DNA of 64,000 bases from Takakia lepidozioides (taxonomy: Eukaryota; Streptophyta; Takakiopsida; Takakiales; Takakiaceae), in the NCBI GenBank assembly GCA_030704615.1, contig CM060731.1:84238756-84302755 (forward strand), given 5' to 3'. The notes beneath the pieces are model-generated. The model had not been told where the DNA came from and did no database searches. It saw only the letters and a program-made list of their open reading frames with translations. A program made the translations under genes and the position numbers. Below, piece by piece: positions 19,891-30,297 of the stretch (position 1 is the first letter of the stretch; the number at the start of each line of letters is the position of its first letter).

Positions 19891-21420
19891 GTGCTGAAAA
19901 GGAATTATGCATATGATGTGGGAATGAATGAAGAAATTAAAGAAAAAGCTAAGCAAAACATAGCTGAACGAATAGAGAAATATGCTGCAGAAAGGGAGGC
20001 TCGGTTAAGAGAAGAGTTCCCAGAATTACAAAACTTGAATATTATTCAAGGAGAGACATCAAGACAAATTAACAGTGATAAACCAGAAGATCAGGAAATC
20101 GGATCGGTGGGAAGTGGGAACACTACTCCAGAAGAAGTTGCCAGTAATGCACTTGATGAATGGTTATCACAAGAAAGACCTGAATGACCTTCTATGGTAA
20201 CAAGTCCAAATCGAGGCTTTGCTGAAATATTAGAAGAAAGATTTGAGAATATTCTGAGTGAAGAAGGTGAAAGAAGTGAAACTACTTCTCCAGAAAGGAT
20301 AACCAGGACTGCACTCAAAGCTTTTAAAGATTCATTAAGCTTAGTAGGGACAGCAGCTGGAAGACGGCTATCATTGGGACAAGGACCTCCTAGCTTTGAA
20401 TCATTGAAGACAAACACCAATACCACCACAACCAGCAGCAGCGGGACCATCCCAGTTTGGACAACCAGTTGCACCAACAGCACCAGTTGCACCAGCTGCA
20501 CTAATGGCTTTAGCAGCGAGCAAAACCAGACCGCCGTTTCCTTTATATGATGGGAAATCTGATCCGGATATCCATCTTAATCAATTTGAGAACATGTGCA
20601 CCATTTACAATGAAGCAACGGACTAGGAAAAGATCCGATTATTTCCTTGTTCAATGGCCAGGAAAGGCATTGAATGGTTGGCAACATTTCCAGCTAATCA
20701 TTTTGCAAATTGGGCGGATATGAGAGCCGCGTTCCAAGAAAGATATAGATCCAACAAATCCACGTTTGAAATCTTCACAGGATTACAGAACCTGAGACAG
20801 AAAAAGAAAGAATTGGTAGTCGACTACCTGGAGAGAATGAAGACTCTGATCAGGAAGCTACCTCAAGCACCATGTGATGACTTACAAAAATCATGGTTCA
20901 TCAACGGACTTCGTCCTGCCTAACAACACTTACTGAAGCAGTAGGAACTGCAAAGAAATTGGAATTGGGATTTCATCATAGCAGAAGTAAAGATTCCAAG
21001 GATCCCTTGGAAGAAGAAGACTCTGATGATGAAGAAAAGCCCAAGCAAAAGAAGAAAGAAGTGATTGACAAGAGGCAGAACGATGGCGCAATCCAACGGA
21101 TTGCCAAAAGACGGCAGATGATAAGGGCAAAGCCATTAATCCAAGCTGCAAGTACTGCACACACGCCGCCCATCTAAAAACAGACCACGTACCAAAGTGG
21201 ATGAACACATCCAAGATGGATGAACATAAACTGACCAAAACTGGACAATCATCAACGACCATCAGTTCAATCCAAAACAAACCACAAAGAAAATACCAAC
21301 GGAAGAAAATCAGGCACAAAAGAGATGAAGTTTTCTCAAAACCGTTACCAGAAGCTAAATGCTTCTTGGTAAGCCTGGGCCCAGCAACTAAAGCTAACTG
21401 CGCTTTAAACCTAGGCAACT
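19891..21420 (+). pseudogene. Gag of family B gypsy element, broken
   Basis: A series of frames matches the family A gag in order. There is an N-terminal charged region (AAEREARLREEFP), a SPNRG and Ser/Thr-rich linker, a PPFPLYDGKSDPDIHLNQFE box, a retrotransposon gag domain (20654-20923, ERYRSNKSTFEIF to WFINGLRP), an acidic SDDEEKPKQKKK stretch, and a decayed zinc knuckle (CKYC near 21150). TGA at about 20185, TAG near 20623 and frameshifts break it. No protease or RT follows; the element is truncated near 21420. Confidence 0.85.
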
Positions 21421-21719
21421 AGCAGGACAGAATTACCTCCACGAGAACCTCGAAAGAAGTTAGAGGAGAAGCCTACAGAGGAGAACCCCTACTTAAACCC
21501 AGAAGCGAACTCCTCACCTTCTCTTCACACCATCCTGTACCGAGCTGTGGGAATGCCCATTCCCTTTCCGAATTAGTTGCTGCCCACACCATCCACAAAG
21601 GAGTCGGGAAACCGACAGGCGGCCACTGCCAACAGAGAGGTATGCAACGATAATCATTCCCGACCTGGACCATCAAGACCCTCCATAGCTTCTCGTGTGG
21701 ACGTATTCGACATTTCCGA

Positions 21720-21835
21720 CGAGGAAGATGAGTGCATTGAGGTCCTGGGGGGTGCACTCCAGCCAATATGTACCAGCCACGTGCGTGCACAGGAGGGGGT
21801 ATTTTAAACCCCCCCATGTACAACATTATACATAA
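21720..21835. repeat. Terminal-repeat-like end 1 of an element of about 3.2 kb
   Basis: The words GATGAGTGCATTGAGGTCC, TGGGGGGTGCACT, CACGTGCGT and a run of C/A-rich sequence recur in inverted orientation at 24895-24995. Both ends also encode a similar peptide with LGGAL and HVR motifs pointing inward. Confidence 0.55.
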
Positions 21836-21893
21836 ATAAGGGGATTTAAAACACGTTAAATATAATGTTACAGGAGGGGGTTGTTGAATTGTA

Positions 21894-22030
21894 AGGGGTA
21901 GTTTAGTGGTAAGGACATCGTTTAGTCCGCGATGCACGGCGGGATCAAATCGCGGTATCCTTTTTTTTGCTCTCTCTTTTCCCTCCTCTCCTCTCATCTC
22001 CTTTCATCTCCTCTCCCCTCCTCTCCCGCG
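21894..22030 (+). repeat. tRNA-like sequence with poly-pyrimidine tail (SINE-like)
   Basis: GGGGTAGTTTAGTGGTAAGG fits a tRNA A box (T-G-YNNARNGG style), and GGGATCAAATC lies where a B box belongs. The sequence is followed by T8-9 and a 70-nt pyrimidine-rich tract. The B box departs from GGTTCGANTCC and I could not fold a clean acceptor stem. It is more likely a tRNA-derived SINE head or a dead tRNA than a working tRNA gene. Confidence 0.45.
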
Positions 22031-22539
22031 TTCGTGGGTGGGTGGTCGACCGCAGGGCATGGTATTCTTCTTGATGTTTACAAGGTTCTTGGGAGGGCCA
22101 ACTTGGTCTTAGCAAGCCGTGTTTCAATCTTTGCTTGCTCAGCTGCACTGTGGTGGTTCTCAAAGACCAATCCGACATTACCTGACTACAGCCATCAGCA
22201 GCACACATAAGAGATCATTTTGGGGTTGATGGGAGGTCAAATCCTCCATGGGTCACAACACAAGGTCAAGGACAATGTGGTGAGGGCACCTTCTTCTTCG
22301 ACCTATTTCAGCCTGTTTTTCCCTCTCATCACACTCGGCGCCCCTGAATTTGCAGCACGGAGCAGAGCTGACAAAAGTTTTTTAAAGATCCTTCATGATG
22401 GTGGGACAACTGCAGTCGCAAGGTGTGGCGTTTTCTTAAGGTACAATGTGAAGAAGTTTGTCCATCCTGGAAATGCGGGCTCTTGCCTCCTGTTAGTACC
22501 ATGATTTGGTATTCTTCCAGCCCAGGCCAGTCACATTCG

Positions 22540-24165
22540 TTTGTTTTTGCAATGCGTGTGCGATCCTGGCAGCCCTGGAAAATGAGGAAGAGGTCCATGG
22601 TGGCATCATCAAAGCTGGGATTGTATCAGATGTCAATCTGACCAGTGCCGTGGTGGACATGTATGCCAAATGCGGGTGCATGAAGGATGCATTAAAGGGG
22701 GTGTTGGGCAGTATGGCTGAACGGAATGTGGTGTCATAGAGCGTGATGGTGGCATGCTATAAGCGCTACAAGGGCAGAGGAGGGAGGCTTTGGAGACCTC
22801 TGAGCACATGTACAAGCTTGGCAGCCCTGGAGATTGGAGAAGAGGTCCACGGTGGCATCGTCAAAGCTGTAGTGATTGTATCAGATGTCATTATGAAAGC
22901 TGCCCTGGCGGACATGTATGTCAAATGTGGGTATGTGTAAGATGCAAAGGGAGTGATGGGCAGCTAAGGGGTTGTGTATGCAATGTTGTGTCATGGAGCA
23001 TAGTGATGGAGCAAAGGTCGGGTTCCCCCCCTGAGTTTGAATTAAGTCTAGTGCAGAGAGGGTGATTTAGGGGCTGAGCTTTGGCTCAGCCTCAAGATTC
23101 AGAACGTTGGTGCATAGAGTCCATTCAAATGGAGTACTGTTGGGCAGACATGGAAAAGGGGGAAGAGGTGCATGGTGACATTGTCAAAAGCTGAAATTAA
23201 TGTACCTTATGTCATTCTGAATAGTGCCCCCTGGTGGACAGGTCTGCCAAATGCGGGTGCATAGAGGATGCAAAGGGAGTGTGGGGAAAACCTGGAAAAG
23301 GGGGAAGAGGTCCATGGTGACATTGTCAAAAGCTGGAACAGTGCCCTGGTGGACAGGTCTGCCGAATGCGGGTGCGTAGAGGATGCAAATGGAGCCTGGG
23401 GCAGACTTAGAAAAGGGGGAAGAGGTCCATGGTGACACTATCAAAAGCTGGAATTGTACCTATATCATTCTGAATAGTGCCATGGTGGACAGGTCTGCCA
23501 AATGCGGGTGCATAGAGGATGCAAATGGAGTGTTGGGCAGACCTGGAAAATGGGGAAGAGCCATGGTGACATTGTCAGAAGCTGGAATTGTACCTTATGT
23601 TATCTAAATAGTGCCCTGGTGGACAGGTCTGCCAAATGCGGGTGCGTAGAGGATGCAAAGGGAGTGTGGGGCAGACCTGGAAAGGGGGAAGCTGAGGTCC
23701 ATGGTGACATTATCAAAAGCTGGAATTGTACATTATGTCATCTGAACAGTGCCCTGGTGGACAGGTCTGCCAAATGCGGGTGCGTAGAGGATGCAAAGGG
23801 AGTGTGGGGCAGACCTGGAAAGGGGGAAGCTGAGGTCCATGGTGACATTGTCAAAAGCTGGAATTGTACCTTATGTCATTCTGAATAGTGCCCTGGTGGA
23901 CAGGTCTGCCAAATGCGGGTGCGTAGAGGATGCAAAGGGAGTGTTGGGCAGACCTGGAAAAGGGGGAAGAGGTCCACGGTGGCATTGTCAAAAGCTGGAA
24001 TTGTACCTTATGTCATCCTGAATAGTGCCCTGGTGGACAGGTCTGCCAAATGCGGGTGCGTAGAGGATGCAAAGGGAGTGTGGGGCAGACCTGGAAAAGG
24101 GGAAGAGGTCCATGGTGACATTGTCAAAAGCTGGAATTGTTGTACTTTGTATCATTCTGAGAGTC
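22540..24165 (+). pseudogene. Tandem array derived from a PPR gene
   Basis: The first two units (about 22545-22735 and 22805-22950) read as normal plant PPR segments: EEVHGGI-KAGIVSDV, VDMYAKCGCMKDA, ERNVVS. PPR proteins are organelle RNA-binding proteins. From about 23150 the sequence becomes six to seven shortened units of 134-139 bp. Each contains EEVHGDI, NSALVDRSAKCGCVEDAKGV and a GRPGK remnant; GGTGGACAGG occurs at 23234, 23348, 23484, 23618, 23756, 23895 and 24032. Unit lengths are often not multiples of three, so the frame shifts between units. No open frame crosses the array. Confidence 0.85.
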
Positions 24166-24894
24166 CAAATTATCTAGGGAAGGAAAATCACTAAGGGATA
24201 CATTTCACCCTGTTCTTCTCTCTTATCAGAATTGGCCCTAAAATTCCATGTTGAACTCTGCAATTCCCAATGCCCTTTATTACTTAGGCTTTCACTTCCC
24301 CAAGCAACTTACATCTGTACCAGCCTTGAGTTCAACACATACTCTTAGTGCTCTTTATCATTAAAGTATACAGAATATACTGGCATGGTTCTGTTCACCA
24401 GCCATAGATAAGAGTATACATTGTACCATTTGGTGGTTAATCCAAAGATAACATTATACATCTGAAAACCCCAGACTCTTGGAGATAAGATGTCTTGAAC
24501 AATACATTCTGATTCAGAACTGAAACCATCGTACTATTTAGTATTTAATCAGCATGGTAGGTAGATTAAAAACTACTCTATAAGCTGGCTCAACTTATTA
24601 GTATTATGGAAGATATGTGGTGTTGGAGAAAAACACAATTACAATGAGCGGAAAGTCTTTGACAATCTTATCAAGGGCAAATAGATATCTTTTTAATTAA
24701 TTTATTGGATTTTATTCTGTTTTTTAATGAATAAACTTGATATAATATAAAAACATATATATACATATTTGAGGGTATTTTTTAATGATTGAAAAGGAGA
24801 ATATACATATAGAGGGGGGTTTTTTTTTAAATTATAAATTTTTGTATATGTACAGGAGAGGGTTTTATAATCCTCAAAAAGTATGTACAGAGGG
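24166..24894. other. AT-rich stretch without gene
   Basis: I see no coding sequence. Toward its right end (24775-24900) there are oligo-G/T runs and homopurine stretches that partly mirror 21795-21890. Confidence 0.5.
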
Positions 24895-24995
24895 GATATA
24901 AATTATCCGAGGACCCGTATACAGGGGGTTTTTTTATTAGTCGGCGAACGCACGTGATACGCACATTTTATAAAAAGTGCACCCCCCAGGATTGA
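24895..24995. repeat. Terminal-repeat-like end 2, inverted relative to 21720-21835
   Basis: On the minus strand this reads TCAATCCTGGGGGGTGCACT, then CACGTGCGT and AAAACCCCC, in the same order as end 1. The minus-strand peptide LGGAL-IKCAYHVR matches LGGALQPICTSHVR of end 1. Confidence 0.55.
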
Positions 24996-25002
24996 GGTCC
25001 CC

Positions 25003-26320
25003 ATGTCCTCCACACGGTCGTTCAAATCCGACATGGACGTCTCTGCAGGTGCTACGCATGTACCCTCGAGCATAACTCCAACCCGCTCCACTGTGCAGCT
25101 CCTACGGCAACATCACCTCGATGGTTCTCACTCCGAGCTGGCTGCTCTCGACTATGCCAAATTTCCAGTCAGGAAGGTAACGTATCTGCCTCCCGAAGTC
25201 GATGGCAATGTCATCTTCGAGTTTCCACCTGTTACTTTGTCAAACAAAGCCTCAGGGATGTTAACGGACATGGATCGAAAGCATGACGGACACCCCTGGT
25301 GTGTGACGAAGACCAGTAGCACGAAAATTGCTGATGGTGTTCGTGTACAATACGTCCTCTGTGCGGGGAAGCTGAGGTGCCTCAATCTCGCTTGCTTCCA
25401 ATTTCTTTCCAAAGGAGGGCGGAGAAACGAGACGGATTGGACTGGCACAACCCATCATCCATTCATTGTCTCCAGCCAAGCTCCTGCGGGTACTTTCAAG
25501 TGCACACATTGCAAAGAACCACCGACGTCCATGTCCATGTGCAGAGCCAAGCAATATTACGTAATCCATTTGCTCCCGGACTTGACTAGAGCTTGCATAC
25601 ACGTTGGGGTCCACTGCCACCCCTTGGCGAGAGGCAACATGCGGGGAGGCTGTGCAGGAAGCACACGACATCATAAAAGAGGAGGTGAAATTGAGCCCCG
25701 GAGCCAGACCAAAGCAGATTCAGCTCAAGGCAGCCCACAAGATTGTTCTTGGCAAAATCATGTCTGAAGATGGTTCAGACCAAGTGCCCTTGAACAAAGA
25801 GGAGATGCTTGACCTGTTGGAGTCCGTCTCGCATGTTTGTAGTCCGAATGTGCGGAATCACATCGTATCTTGCAAGCAGGAGTTCGGCCAGGGGTTGGAC
25901 ATGCACTCAATCCTGGAGGTGAAACGAATGACTGGATATGACTACATCCAAGGTAGCAGGTTTCCAGGGCAAGGCAGCGAATCCGATCGTTGTTACATTT
26001 TTAAAATGTCGACGTGTGGGCCTGGGAGTGGAGTCGACTTGGTCACTCGCATGACAACTGGAAACTTGTCGAATGCTTGGGTGATTTTTGATCACATCAA
26101 GCGAATTACAAACCATCAGTGGGTGACTATGGGTGCGCATGTTTATGACTATCACTCCAGAGAGGCTCATGACGATTGCAATCTGCGAGATGAAAGGGGA
26201 GGACACACAGTCAGAGATGCATCTGTGGGAGGGCATAAACGAGCAGATGGCAAGGGCCGGTTTGCCAGAGCCCAATTTCAGGGGATTCATGGCAGACAAC
26301 GCTTAGGCCAACTGGGCATA
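25003..26320 (+). pseudogene. MULE-type transposase, N-terminal half including DDE core start
   Basis: Three overlapping frames together read as the first half of a Mutator-like transposase. There is a zinc-binding-like region (CLNLACFQFLS to FKCTHCKEPP), then a helical segment (GEAVQEAHDIIKEEV), then the catalytic core with the first Asp in VIFDHIKRI--QWVTMGAHVYD and the second in MADNA-ANW. Frameshifts lie near 25620 and 26165, and the codon after MADNA is TAG (26304-26306) where a Gln is expected. The frame ends at about 26318; the C-terminal half lies on the opposite strand at 26483-28311. Confidence 0.75.
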
Positions 26321-26482
26321 GTATTATCTTAGTTCGAGCAAAACATGTTACTGGTAGGCAAGACATAAGTCGGACCTTTCTGTGGCCAGAGTCAGAGGTA
26401 TTTGCAGCAATACAGTTCTACTTATATAACTGAAACTCCGAAAAGGATGGGCGTACCATTGTATGGGGACTGCAAGCCAAGC

Positions 26483-28311
26483 TCACTGGTCCCCTGGATC
26501 CATATTTAGAAGAGCATGCACCTCTTGGGGGCTCAACCCTAGTGCATGTATGAAGTGATGAGTTGTGGAATTACATCGAAGTCTCTTTAGGTACACGTAG
26601 TACAGATGCTTGCAAGGGCAGTATGATGCCCCCTTGTTCGCCATGATCTGGAAGTCGGTGCAATTGCAGGTGGGTAATTCTAAAATGGTGATGGTGTACA
26701 CCTCATTGCGAACTGCTGAGCCTGTCGTGGCCATCTGATACACACGCCCGAAGCCTGGTGGGGGCACTTCTGTCGAGCTCTGGATTGTACAGTTCATCCG
26801 AAGTGCATTTCCCATCCTTGTCTCGTTCACTTTTGAGAGAGGTCGCCGCCTCTTTGGTTTCCCCCAATGGTGTGTAGGATGCTTAGAGCTGTCGCGTCCC
26901 ATTATTCTTGCTCTCACAGGGGTCGGTGGTGGAGGCTGTGGAAGCGGAAATGGTTGTCTGGGGACGTCAGTGCGCTGCACCATCCGAAATCCTGCGGCAG
27001 TAAGGGCGTTGGCCTCAACCTGACTCAGATCGCAGCCTGGTTCCACCGGCCATACCGGGGGAGCCTCTGGCATTGTTTGTATGCCGTACTTAGGCTTTCC
27101 ATACACGCAAGTCATAATGTCGTGCCTGCAGAACCAGAACTGGGTGGTTGTTACCTCCGCAAACTTTGCATGGACAAATCTTCCTGTAAAAGTAGGAGCA
27201 GGGACAACCCCATCTGGATTCCTCCTTATCATCTCTAAACAACGTTGCCGTGTATCCACTCGAATTGCGGAACATCTACCTCGAAACGTCGGCTTTGTGC
27301 GAGCAATTCTCCACTGTGACGCAGACACAGTCGTCTCCACAATGGCTTGGCCATACTGCATAACAGCGGGCGGAATGTAGGGCAAGCAAGCAGTGGGAAT
27401 TTCTCGCACGGAATCCCCGCTTGAAGGCGATGGCGATCTGGAAACTCTTGGGCTTCCACTGCTGGAAGACACATTATGCGGCAACATGACGGGACCTCGA
27501 GGTGCTGTCCGAATGTTCCTTTCGGCTCTCCAGGAATCCTCTTTGCACCCGGGTTCCTCTTCAATCCTCCGCCTCACAGGGCGAGTACAGACGTCCCCCT
27601 CTAGGTGTTCAGCTCTGCGGTGCAGAGGCGTCCCTTTGATCTTCTCTCGCAATGTTGTCGCCCATTTCAATGGATTCTTCAAAGCTGTTCGTACCAACAA
27701 TTCCTCCCTGTCCGGCCCAAAGCCCCATTGTTTCCCGCTCAGAAACTTGTAGTACGTGGCTTGCTGCATGATTGCTCTGTCGATGTCCTCCATTGTGGCC
27801 GTCACCACGTCCACCAGATGTGCGGCAGAAGACGCTCGCCAGGAGGAATGGACTGATTCTGCCATATTCATGTTCGGCATGTCCGTGTCGGAATCCAAGC
27901 ACCGCTCCTACAAGGACAGAAACAATGGTGAGGGACCAATGCAAAGGTCTGTAATAGAACGACAATTGCACGAAAAGTCTGGCATCATACCTCCCGCATG
28001 TACTGTCCGAACTGTCGATATCGGAAATGCCACCACCCCAACCAGCTATGCAAGGCTCCTAGATTGATTGTCTCCACTGCACCTGACGTGTTCCACCAAG
28101 CCTCGATGATAGCAAACTTTATCTCCGCGTCATCAAATATGGGTGCATCCTTCCACGCCGTACAAAGGACACGGTGTTCAGCCTAGAATGAGCTAGCAAC
28201 AAATTTGGTAGTGTAGTGAGATAGACTCTGCATCCAATGAAATCCACAGGATCTCTCTTTCCCCTCCATTGGAACATTGGGGTCCTCACCATACACAACT
28301 GTTTCCACGTG
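26483..28311 (-). pseudogene. MULE-type transposase, C-terminal half with SWIM zinc finger
   Basis: Two exons (28311-27991 and 27907-26483) join in phase through GT-AG borders. Exon 1 has VPMEGKERSCGFHW, then AWWNTSG and LGWWHFRYRQFG. Exon 2 begins near NMAESVHSSWR and ends in a SWIM finger (CNC, then CPCKH) about 45 residues before the stop. These are the parts that normally follow DNAQANW in this transposase type. Exon 1 has one in-frame TAG (28183-28185) before AEHR. Exon 2 is open for 471 residues. Together with the plus-strand half it suggests one transposase gene split by an inversion. Confidence 0.75.
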
Positions 28312-28388
28312 CTTGTATTTTTGTTTGTTGGAGGGTTCCTGTTTTTCTGCTCTCCCAAACTTTGCTTTCCTCATTCGACCCCCGGCAA

Positions 28389-28410
28389 GGAAATGTGGCG
28401 CCGCATTTCC
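28389..28410. repeat. Palindrome copy upstream of MULE exon
   Basis: GGAAATGTGG-CG-CCGCATTTCC lies in the presumed intron or leader upstream of the 28311 exon. This ties the MULE fragment to gene M and the arrays. Confidence 0.85.
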
Positions 28411-28532
28411 AAGTAACGTCATAGGTAATGGTAGATGCGGCCTTCGTCATAGCAAGATAGTCGCACCCAGCCTTCAGGGAGCCGACCGTCGCGAACACCA
28501 AAACCCCCCAGAAATTTCGCACGTGCGAACCC

Positions 28533-28553
28533 TAATGCGGCACCGCATTTCCC
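28533..28553. repeat. Palindrome copy near MULE 5' side
   Basis: TAATGCGG-CA-CCGCATTTCCC is a second copy close to the MULE C-terminal half. Between the two copies the minus strand has a short coding-like frame (NFWGVLVFATVGSLKAG) that I cannot assign. Confidence 0.8.
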
Positions 28554-28764
28554 AGTTGAGTCGCAAACCTTTCCAACCGAATACCTGAAGATGACAAAAT
28601 TGTGAAGTACTGCAGACTCTATTGGTGCAGACTCTATTGGTTCAATCGCGGCAGAAGGGTCAGCTTCATTCCAATGTTAAGGCATGTACAACCGCGGAAT
28701 ACTCTATACAGGCCAGTATGCGACGTTCTTTTGCCGTGGTATACTGGATTTCTCGTTGCACGGT

Positions 28765-29012
28765 CACTCATTTCCATGAGCGGATCTAAAAAACCATGAG
28801 CGGAGTTGTTACTGACAACATATCTTCGCCACATTACAGGATTTGGAACTTCCAAAAACGGCAAGGTCAAATAAAATATATATTATTTTAATATATTTTT
28901 AATCTGCCGCATGTCCAAATTTGGAGGAGTCCGCTCATGAAATCCGCGTGTCTTAGACTTCGGCTCGCCGCTCATGCGGCTCATGGCTCATGGCTCATGG
29001 TTTCTGCTCATG
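28765..29012. repeat. CCATGAGCGG / CCGCTCATGG cluster, possible element end
   Basis: Two CCATGAGCGG copies (about 28775 and 28793) face CCGCTCATG copies at 28931 and 28970, followed by a GCTCATGGCTCATGG run ending CTCATGAAATAG. The same run and ending occur at 3084-3125 at the start of the RING ORF. Inverted clusters of short words like this are common at transposon ends. Confidence 0.5.
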
Positions 29013-29048
29013 AAATAGTAAACCTCTGTGGGTATGTGCATGTGATCA

Positions 29049-29550
29049 GCGTGCAGAGTTGTTCAAGAAAGTCATGCCCATGGCTTTTGAGAACCTTGCC
29101 ATTCCACAACACCGTGACACGTTGAGGTATGCCACTATACGTGGTAGAGGATATCGTCCTGGGGTTCGGAGGTTTAGCCCTGGTGACTATGTTTATTTGC
29201 AGTAGACTGCTCCCACGACCCTGGATGTGACTGCAAGGCATGTTATTCAGAGGGTTCGAGAGGTGTTGCCCTCAAAGGTCCTGATCTTGGAGGGTCGGGA
29301 TGGCATGACTTGGAAGGACCATGTGCGTAATTGTGCGCCATGTCACCTTCCTAATGTCGATGGCAGAGTTGACCCAAACTTGGCAGTGGTACCTGCAGGT
29401 TTGAGGTGCAAGCTCTGTGGGTCTGCCAAAGGGGCAGCCACTATGCTGGTGTGTGATCAATGCTCAAAAGGTTGGCACATGGGATGCTTGACACCACCTC
29501 TTGAGAGGGTTCCTGATGGAGATTGGTTATATCCACACTGCTTGGGATAG
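29049..29550 (+). pseudogene. Gypsy pol C-terminus with PHD finger
   Basis: The frame begins in the post-integrase region (HRDTLRYATIRGRGY, RRFSPGDYVYLQ). After a TAG at 29213-29215 it continues (TAPTTLDVTARHV, LEGRDGMTWKDHV). It ends in a PHD-type zinc finger (CKLCG, CDQCSKGWHMGCL, then DWLYPHC). In the finger the usual Cys before PHC is Tyr, so one metal ligand is lost. PHD fingers read histone tails; in a retroelement such a domain may steer insertion, which is inference. The rest of pol is missing to the left. Confidence 0.75.
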
Positions 29551-29800
29551 TGGTAGTGGATATGACTAGTGGCAGCTAACAAGACATGGGGGGCCAAGCT
29601 CATCGGAGTCAATACGCGAGATCCCAGGCTCAAGTTCACAGGTTGCAAGACGACGACTAACGATGGGGCAACTCTTGCACCCGGCCTCTTGATCTATCGA
29701 GTTTGAATGTGGTAGGGACAGTGGTGGAGGACTTAGTGAGACTACAGCCACTATCACATCTTGTGGCTACCTGGACTTAGAGGGACCTAAGCACCAGCTA

Positions 29801-29810
29801 GGGGGGCGAT
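29801..29810 (+). other. Polypurine tract before LTR
   Basis: GGGGGGCGAT lies directly before the TG start of the LTR at 29811, which fits the 3' end of a plus-strand LTR element. Confidence 0.6.
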
Positions 29811-30296
29811 TGTGATGGACTAGTGACTGCCATAGTGGGCAGCATAGTGACTGACTAATGGCAGCCTAGTGGTTGGACTCGTGGTGGACTAGTGATATAC
29901 TAGTGTGTGGTGTGCACATGTGTTGTGTGGTTTTGGACAGCGATGTAGTTGTGTAGCGATATGTATGCGCACGACAGCTGTCAAGTTATTTCACCACTAG
30001 TGTGAAACTAGCTAGGAAATAGCTAGCTTTTACATATTGACATTTGGGATTGGCCCAAGTGTCAATCCAGGGGTCAAGGCAGATTTAGGCCCTTGGAGTG
30101 GTTATCGCGCGGGAGGCTCATCTTTCTCGAGTTGAGCCTCACCGCGACTAGCTATGGCGCCGTAGTGTGGATTCCCCATGGCGTGGGGTGCACTTGGCTT
30201 GACTTCTATTTGAGTGATGAGTTTATGTATGCATGAGTTTATGCTTCAGCTTTGTGAGCTCGCATGAGCTTGTGCTTGTATTATTCTTCTTTATCA
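29811..30296 (+). mobile_element. LTR of the PHD-finger gypsy element
   Basis: It starts TGTGATGGACTAG and ends near TTTATCA. It follows the pol/PHD fragment and PPT, as a 3' LTR should. Its first 100 bases are repeated at 30298. Confidence 0.65.
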
Positions 30297-30297
30297 T

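Noticed and set aside
21894-21965. Functional tRNA gene
   Set aside because: The B box is poor and no clean acceptor or anticodon stem could be drawn.
22540-24194. Intact PPR protein gene
   Set aside because: Unit lengths of 134-139 bp shift the frame repeatedly and stops interrupt every frame; motifs are shortened.
26304-29215. Alternative genetic code with TAG as Gln
   Set aside because: The intact 798-residue LRR-RLK ends at a TAG exactly where its homologues end. TE decay with C-to-T changes explains the internal TAGs better.
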